Assembly: GCA_030151135.1 (NCBI GenBank)
Contig: JASLEQ010000801.1
Coordinates: 1 to 11,871, forward strand
DNA from: Candidatus Sulfotelmatobacter sp.
GTDB taxonomy: Bacteria; Acidobacteriota; Terriglobia; Terriglobales; SbA1
Direction of reading: 5' to 3'
DNA length: 11,871 nucleotides
In this document: positions 8,764-11,871 of the stretch, piece by piece
Layout of the letters: each line of letters starts with the position of its first letter
Numbering within the stretch: position 1 is the stretch's first letter
The notes under the pieces: generated by a model
Told to the model about the DNA's origin: nothing
The model's input: the letters and a program-made list of their open reading frames with translations, nothing else
Database searches by the model: none
Program-made: the position numbers and the translations under genes

Positions 8764-8769
8764 ATTAGA
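8764..8769 (-). promoter_or_regulatory. Candidate -10 box for the 8171-8746 gene
   Basis: The minus strand reads TCTAAT at 8769-8764. The start point would be near 8757, leaving a leader of about 11 bases that just includes GGAG. The hexamer at the -35 position with 17-base spacing (CGGCAG) is poor, which is typical of activator-dependent promoters. Confidence 0.4.
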
Positions 8770-8790
8770 AAAGAGATCTCAGCTGCCTGC

Positions 8791-8806
8791 CGTGATCGAT
8801 CTCACA
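8791..8806. promoter_or_regulatory. CRP-type operator (TGTGA-N6-TCACG)
   Basis: Read on the minus strand: TGTGA GATCGA TCACG, nine of ten arm positions of the CRP consensus TGTGA-N6-TCACA. Its centre (8798.5) lies about 41.5 bases upstream of the predicted start point near 8757, the standard class II activator position. It would act on the TTG-started secreted-protein gene. A CRP/FNR-family regulator is not in the window. Confidence 0.4.
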
Positions 8807-8920
8807 ACCGCAGTTACTTCGGTGTGCGCTGAAATGGTCACCCTTGGGCAATGCTTCAGGTGAGTCGCAGAAGAATTCCGTTTGCGAATTTCCGAATTCT
8901 GAAAGTTGGAGGATTGAAGC

Positions 8921-8949
8921 AAAAAACCCTCCCGCTGGGACCGGGAGGG
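8921..8949 (-). terminator. Rho-independent terminator of the cold-shock gene
   Basis: On the minus strand an 8-bp perfect stem CCCTCCCG/CGGGAGGG with a 7-base loop is followed directly by six T. It begins 23 bases after the cold-shock stop codon and separates that gene from the next one. Confidence 0.92.
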
Positions 8950-8972
8950 CTCTCAAATGGTTCGCAGCTAAA

Positions 8973-9176
8973 TCATGCGCGGACTACGTTTGCTGCTTGA
9001 AAGCCCTTCGGGCCCTTGAGCAGGTCAAACTCGACGGTTTCGCCTTCATTGAGGGTGCGATATCCGTTTTCCTGAATCGCGGAAAAGTGCACGAATACAT
9101 CTTCTCCTGTGGAGCGCTGGATGAATCCATATCCCTTCGCCCCGTTGAACCACTTCACTGTACCTTTCTCTCTCAC
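8973..9176 (-). CDS. csp: Cold-shock protein, CspA family
   Basis: A 67-residue single cold-shock domain (OB fold) that binds single-stranded nucleic acid and acts as an RNA chaperone in the cytoplasm. The nucleic-acid-binding motifs RNP1 (KGYGFI, residues 14-19) and RNP2 (VFVHF, 27-31) are intact. Length and the opening EKGTVKWFN fit the family. I start it at GTG 9176: AAGGAG lies eight bases upstream and the protein then begins MREKGTVKW as in relatives. An in-frame ATG at 9242 would add 22 unrelated residues. A strong terminator follows. The upstream region is unusually long and structured, as is typical of genes of this family that are controlled through their leader RNA. Confidence 0.95.
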   Translation of the reverse strand: MREKGTVKWFNGAKGYGFIQRSTGEDVFVHFSAIQENGYRTLNEGETVEFDLLKGPKGFQAANVVRA

Positions 9177-9315
9177 GGCAACAACTCCTTTCACCAATCG
9201 CGAAGAATGATTCCCCGAATTCTCGGATCGCGCCTCGATCACTCGAAGCCCCCCTCAAAGAAACCGGTAGAATTTTTTTCTTAGGTTGCGTTACGAGCAG
9301 AGAGGAACTACTTCC

Positions 9316-9375
9316 AAAAAAGAAAAGACTCCTCAACCCCATAGCAGTGAGCTCCTGCTCTGGAGATCTGGAGTC
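9316..9375 (-). terminator. Terminator- or attenuator-like hairpin upstream of csp
   Basis: Minus-strand RNA can form a three-part stem: GACTCC/GGAGTC (6 bp), a 4x4 internal loop, CTCCA/TGGGG (5 bp, one G-U), a G/A mismatch, then AGCAG/CTGCT (5 bp) with a 7-base loop. TTTTCTTTTTT follows at once. It sits about 140 bases upstream of the csp start and 80 bases after the predicted start point, so it could end a short RNA or attenuate the csp transcript. Confidence 0.5.
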
Positions 9376-9458
9376 CGACAATTTGGCGCGTTTCCACCAC
9401 ACCCAACAACGTCAACCGACCTCTGGTCTCAACACCGGAGCGACTTCCCGGTATTGAG
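9316..9458 (-). ncRNA. Possible small RNA or regulatory csp leader
   Basis: The segment runs from the predicted start point near 9458 to the end of the U-rich tract, about 140 bases, with its own promoter and a terminator-like hairpin. No convincing reading frame on this strand explains it. If transcription reads through, it is the first half of a leader of about 280 bases for csp, which has its own ribosome-binding site much further down. No known RNA family was recognised. Which alternative holds cannot be told from sequence. Confidence 0.35.
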
Positions 9459-9464
9459 CAACAG

Positions 9465-9493
9465 ATAATAAGCAGTATTGAAACGTTTCGCAA
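9465..9493 (-). promoter_or_regulatory. Promoter upstream of csp, with palindrome in the spacer
   Basis: The minus strand has TTGCGA (9493-9488), exactly 17 bases, then TATTAT (9470-9465), a good sigma70-like match. Most of the spacer's upstream part is the perfect 10-bp palindrome GAAACGTTTC (9480-9489), a shape typical of LacI-family operators, which also covers two bases of the -35 box. The start point would be near 9458. Confidence 0.55.
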
Positions 9494-9646
9494 GAGAAAT
9501 TAGAAACAAAACGTTACCATGACTTTTGGTCATAACTGATAACTTTAACAAGGATTAAGAAATAACTTGGTAACCGCGTATCGAAACTTCGGTTTCCCCG
9601 ATCGAGCTACAGTTCCCCCTGTCTCTGGTACGATCTAGCTTCTGCC
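9494..9646. other. AT-rich intergenic region between csp promoter and yihY-like gene
   Basis: Together with 9243-9493 this makes a gene-free stretch of about 400 bases. This part is AT-rich and holds an inverted repeat, ATGAC TTTTG GTCAT (9519-9533). I found no convincing plus-strand -35/-10 pair for the 9647 gene; TACGAT at 9629-9634 is a possible -10 that would leave almost no leader. Confidence 0.3.
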
Positions 9647-10564
9647 GTGGCGACTCCTCCCATTTCGACTTCAGCGCCTGCGGCGCAGGCCAGCGCCCCT
9701 AAACCTTCCCCGCGGCCGCGGAGGGGGTCTCCGAACCTGATCCTGGCGACGGTGCAATACCTGATGCGCACCGATGTGCATACATTTGCATTTTCGGTGG
9801 CTGCGAATTCCATCCTGTCGTTTTTCCCGTTCGTGGTGTTAATGATGACCGTGATACGCCGGGTGTTTCATTCGCGGGTGATGTACGACGTGGTCCTGCA
9901 GCTGCTGCGCGACTACCTTCCGGCGGGACAGGAGTTCGTGATCCGGAATCTGAACTCGATGGTCAATTCGCGGCAGCGCGTACAGGCCGCATCCCTGGTG
10001 ATCCTGCTGATCACGTCATCGGGAATCTTTCTGCCTCTGGAAGTCGCGTTAAACCGGATCTGGCGATTCGAAAAGAATCGATCCTACCTGGGAAACCAGC
10101 TGGTCTCGTTCGGACTGGCGTTCGCCTGCGGCGCGCTGGCTCTGATCTCGATTGCGCTGACCGCTGGGCCAGTGGCGTTCATGGAGTTCCTGCTACGGGG
10201 ATACGGGAGCGGCTTTGTGCGCGTCGTGGGATTTCTGGTCATGAAGGTGTTCGCAATTGCGGCGAGCATTGCGATTTTCTTCCTGATTTACTGGATTCTG
10301 CCGAACGGGAAAGTGCCCGCGGGAACGGTGTTGCCGGTGGCCGTCATTATGGGACTGCTTTCTGAGGCGCTGAAATACGCTTACATCCTGGCGCTGCCCT
10401 GGCTGAATTTCCAGGAAGTGTATGGACCGTTCGCGCTCTCGGTGACGATGATGTTCTGGGCGTTTTTGTCAGGACTGCTGCTGCTCGCCGGGGCGAATCT
10501 TTCGGCGCAAGAGCATCTGCGCGGGGTGTTGAAGACATCGACCGTGCAGCGCAGCCTGGGCTGA
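9647..10564 (+). CDS. YihY/BrkB-family inner-membrane protein
   Basis: A 305-residue polytopic membrane protein of the YihY/UPF0761 (formerly virulence factor BrkB) family. Its biochemical role is not settled; it was once misassigned as RNase BN. A proline/alanine-rich cytoplasmic N-terminus (~1-30) precedes about six hydrophobic segments. The family-like region AFSVAANSILSFFPFVVLMM is at ~49-68, the stretch TSSGIFLPLEVALNRIW follows, and YGPFALSVTMMFWAFLSGLLLL lies near the C-terminus. The start is GTG 9647; no Shine-Dalgarno is visible, so initiation may be weak or leaderless. The later in-frame ATG (MRTDVHTF) would remove the leading helix common in the family. It converges on the FKBP gene, whose terminator lies between them. 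Family assignment is firm, function unknown. Confidence 0.9.
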   Translation: MATPPISTSAPAAQASAPKPSPRPRRGSPNLILATVQYLMRTDVHTFAFSVAANSILSFFPFVVLMMTVIRRVFHSRVMYDVVLQLLRDYLPAGQEFVIRNLNSMVNSRQRVQAASLVILLITSSGIFLPLEVALNRIWRFEKNRSYLGNQLVSFGLAFACGALALISIALTAGPVAFMEFLLRGYGSGFVRVVGFLVMKVFAIAASIAIFFLIYWILPNGKVPAGTVLPVAVIMGLLSEALKYAYILALPWLNFQEVYGPFALSVTMMFWAFLSGLLLLAGANLSAQEHLRGVLKTSTVQRSLG

Positions 10565-10594
10565 GTGCCGGTGACTTCGGGTAAGGATCAAAAT

Positions 10595-10635
10595 AAAAAC
10601 GCAGAAGCAAGACCAAGCGGTCTCACTCCTGCGTT
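10595..10635 (-). terminator. Two-tier rho-independent terminator of the FKBP gene
   Basis: On the minus strand an outer stem AACGCAG/CTGCGTT (7 bp) encloses an inner stem AGACC/GGTCT (5 bp, 4-base loop). They are separated by a short, partly paired internal loop. TTTTTATTTT follows directly (overlapping the last stem bases). It fits the minus-strand gene ending at 10667; the plus-strand side lacks a T run, so it would serve the opposite gene poorly. Confidence 0.75.
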
Positions 10636-10666
10636 ATAACTTCTAAGATATTAATTCCCTTCTGGA

Positions 10667-11512
10667 TTATTTCTTCTGTTCTCCGATTGAGATCAACTCG
10701 ACATCGAAGATCAAGGTTTCCCCAGGCCCGATGTCTGCGCCGGCGCCGCGATCTCCGTAGGCCAGATCGGCCGGGATGTAGAGCTGCCATTTCGAGCCGA
10801 CTGGCATCAGTTGCAGGGCCTCGGTCCAACCTTTGATGACGCCGCTCACCGGAAATGAAATCGGCTGTCCGCGTTTGTACGAGCTATCGAATTCTTTGCC
10901 ATTGATCAGAGTCCCGCGATAGTTGACCGTGACGGTGTCGTTCGCGGTCGGCTTCGGGCCGGTGCCTTCGGTGATGACTTTGTATTGCAAGCCATCGGGG
11001 AGGGTCTGCACTCCGGGTTTCGTTTTGTTGGCAGCGAGGAATTCTTCTCCCTGCTTCCGGGAGGCGGCGCCTTCCTGGTGGGCCTTGGCTTCCTGGGCGC
11101 CCTGGACCTGGGTACGCAACTGCTGTAAGGCGGCGCGCATTTCATCCTCGGTCATTGCCGTCTTACCGGCGCCCATGGCATCGCGAAGGCCGCGGGAGAC
11201 GAGAGCAGGATCGACCGCGGTGGCGACCCCCTGCTTTTTCAATCCAGTTCCGATGCTCATACCGAGGGCATAGCTGTTCTTCGCCTTCTGCGTGGTCAAG
11301 GCAACTCCTGTGGCGGACTTTGTGCCGGTTGTGGTGGTGCTCTTTTTCGCAGGAGTCTTCGGAGCACCCGAGGCGGTGGATTGCGACGGGCTCGATTGTG
11401 CGGGCTTCGCGGCGGCGCCGGAGGAAGAGTCTTGCGCCGCACAAGAAGCAACGAGCAGGATTGCGGCAATGAAAGAAAAGAAGGTGGCGGTGAGCGTTTT
11501 GGGCATAGGCAT
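10667..11512 (-). CDS. Mip-like FKBP-type peptidyl-prolyl isomerase, probable lipoprotein
   Basis: A 281-residue folding catalyst that interconverts cis and trans prolyl bonds, exported to the periplasm or an envelope membrane. The N-terminus is a lipoprotein signal with lipobox VASC (Cys24). A Ser/Thr/Ala/Pro/Lys-rich linker (~27-69) follows, then the helical Mip/FkpA dimerisation domain (~75-150; NSYALGMSIGTGLKKQG). The FKBP domain spans ~170-277 and keeps the usual pocket residues Tyr198, Phe208, Asp209, Phe220, Val225, Ile226, Trp229, Tyr252 and Phe269, so it should be active. Of the ATG codons at 11515, 11512 and 11506, I prefer 11512 because GGGA lies five bases upstream. The frame extends further to 11638, but that would precede the signal peptide. 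Single-gene unit with its own terminator. Assignment is firm. Confidence 0.93.
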   Translation of the reverse strand: MPMPKTLTATFFSFIAAILLVASCAAQDSSSGAAAKPAQSSPSQSTASGAPKTPAKKSTTTTGTKSATGVALTTQKAKNSYALGMSIGTGLKKQGVATAVDPALVSRGLRDAMGAGKTAMTEDEMRAALQQLRTQVQGAQEAKAHQEGAASRKQGEEFLAANKTKPGVQTLPDGLQYKVITEGTGPKPTANDTVTVNYRGTLINGKEFDSSYKRGQPISFPVSGVIKGWTEALQLMPVGSKWQLYIPADLAYGDRGAGADIGPGETLIFDVELISIGEQKK

Positions 11513-11655
11513 CATTGTCCCATTGCGCGGGAGATGGCGGCAAACCGCAAAGGGTAACGAGTTGCATTCGGCGTAATTGAGGTCTGACAAGTTGAAGGCG
11601 GTTTCGTTGCCGGTGCGGTCCAGTGGAACGGGTGGCAAGAGTGCTGAGCAATAAA

Positions 11656-11684
11656 AATATTTTTTATAACGCTGAAACTCGCAA
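11656..11684 (-). promoter_or_regulatory. Candidate promoter of the FKBP gene
   Basis: On the minus strand TTGCGA (11684-11679) is followed after 17 bases by AATATT (11661-11656); a TATAAA at 11668-11663 is an alternative -10. The -35 is the same hexamer as in the csp promoter and lies inside one of the CGCAAA repeats. The leader would be about 135 bases. Confidence 0.35.
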
Positions 11685-11840
11685 ATATTTCATTCTGCGG
11701 CACTTGGGGAGTCGTGGAGTCCGCGGAGAGCGCGCAAAATATTGATTCTAAATAATTTACGCGCAAAATATTGAAAAGCAAGGACTTGCGCCACCCAATC
11801 GACGAAATTATTTTTATTGGTGTTTCCCGCAAAGTATTGA
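11678..11840. repeat. Four copies of a CGCAAA(A)TATTGA repeat upstream of the FKBP gene
   Basis: Two identical 15-base copies (CGCGCAAAATATTGA) start at 11731 and 11760. Variants start at 11678 (CTCGCAAATATTTCA) and 11826 (CCCGCAAAGTATTGA). All lie in the same orientation, with starts 53, 29 and 66 bases apart. The surrounding 11513-11871 is a gene-free, AT-rich stretch; a TATACT at 11847-11852 could be the -10 of a plus-strand gene beyond the window. Confidence 0.5.
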
Positions 11841-11871
11841 AATAGCTATACTTACGGGAATTACCCTGTGG

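Noticed and set aside
8844..9284. Plus-strand open frame of 146 codons over the cold-shock gene
   Set aside because: It is the antisense of an intact cold-shock domain and crosses its terminator.
9519..9533. ATGAC-TTTTG-GTCAT hairpin as a terminator
   Set aside because: Only five AT-rich base pairs and no T run on either side; kept only as a minor inverted repeat.
11512..11832. Minus-strand open frame of 106 codons upstream of the FKBP gene
   Set aside because: It runs through the AT-rich repeat region and candidate promoter, has no domain and only just reaches the FKBP start; it is likely chance.
1..11871. CRISPR array, tRNA/rRNA genes, insertion sequences, toxin-antitoxin or phage-defence modules
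   Set aside because: No regular repeat-spacer array, cloverleaf, transposase or defence-family motif was seen on either strand. The 11678-11840 repeats are irregularly spaced and too short for CRISPR.

Overview
The window most likely comes from an acidobacterium (Acidobacteriota, Terriglobia-like). This rests on gene content and style: an Oar-like TonB-dependent receptor of about 1,135 residues with an N-terminal carboxypeptidase-regulatory-like domain, a secreted protein joining a peptidase-like domain to TPRs, and moderately high GC. No ribosomal RNA or other decisive marker is present, so this is inference.

Layout, left to right. Positions 1-2042 (minus) hold the first ~680 codons of uvrA, cut by the window edge; its promoter and an operator-like inverted repeat lie at 2102-2153. 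A small plus-strand membrane-protein ORF (2242-2433) follows, then a coding-like minus-strand frame with no start codon (2402-2707). The TonB-dependent receptor (2694-6101, minus) is divergent from a secreted peptidase-like/TPR protein (6172-8160, plus). That protein converges on a small secreted protein with a TTG start (8171-8746, minus), which has a CRP-type site at an activator-like distance. A cold-shock protein gene (8973-9176, minus) has a strong terminator and a long upstream region carrying its own promoter, a palindrome and a terminator-like hairpin. A YihY/BrkB-family membrane protein (9647-10564, plus) converges on a Mip-like FKBP prolyl isomerase lipoprotein (10667-11512, minus). 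Upstream of the latter, the AT-rich right end contains four copies of a short repeat.

The genes do not form one operon or pathway: every gene has its own transcription unit as far as can be seen. The common themes are the cell envelope (receptor, secreted TPR protein, YihY protein, periplasmic folding catalyst) and stress or repair (UvrA, cold-shock protein).

The best candidates for something undescribed are regulatory. They are the cold-shock upstream region (9316-9493), which could be an attenuated leader or a separate small RNA; the repeats upstream of the FKBP gene; and the CRP-like site at 8791-8806. On the protein side, the most notable feature is the loss of the HExxH zinc motif in the 6172-8160 product. 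No CRISPR array, tRNA, rRNA, insertion sequence or defence system was seen.
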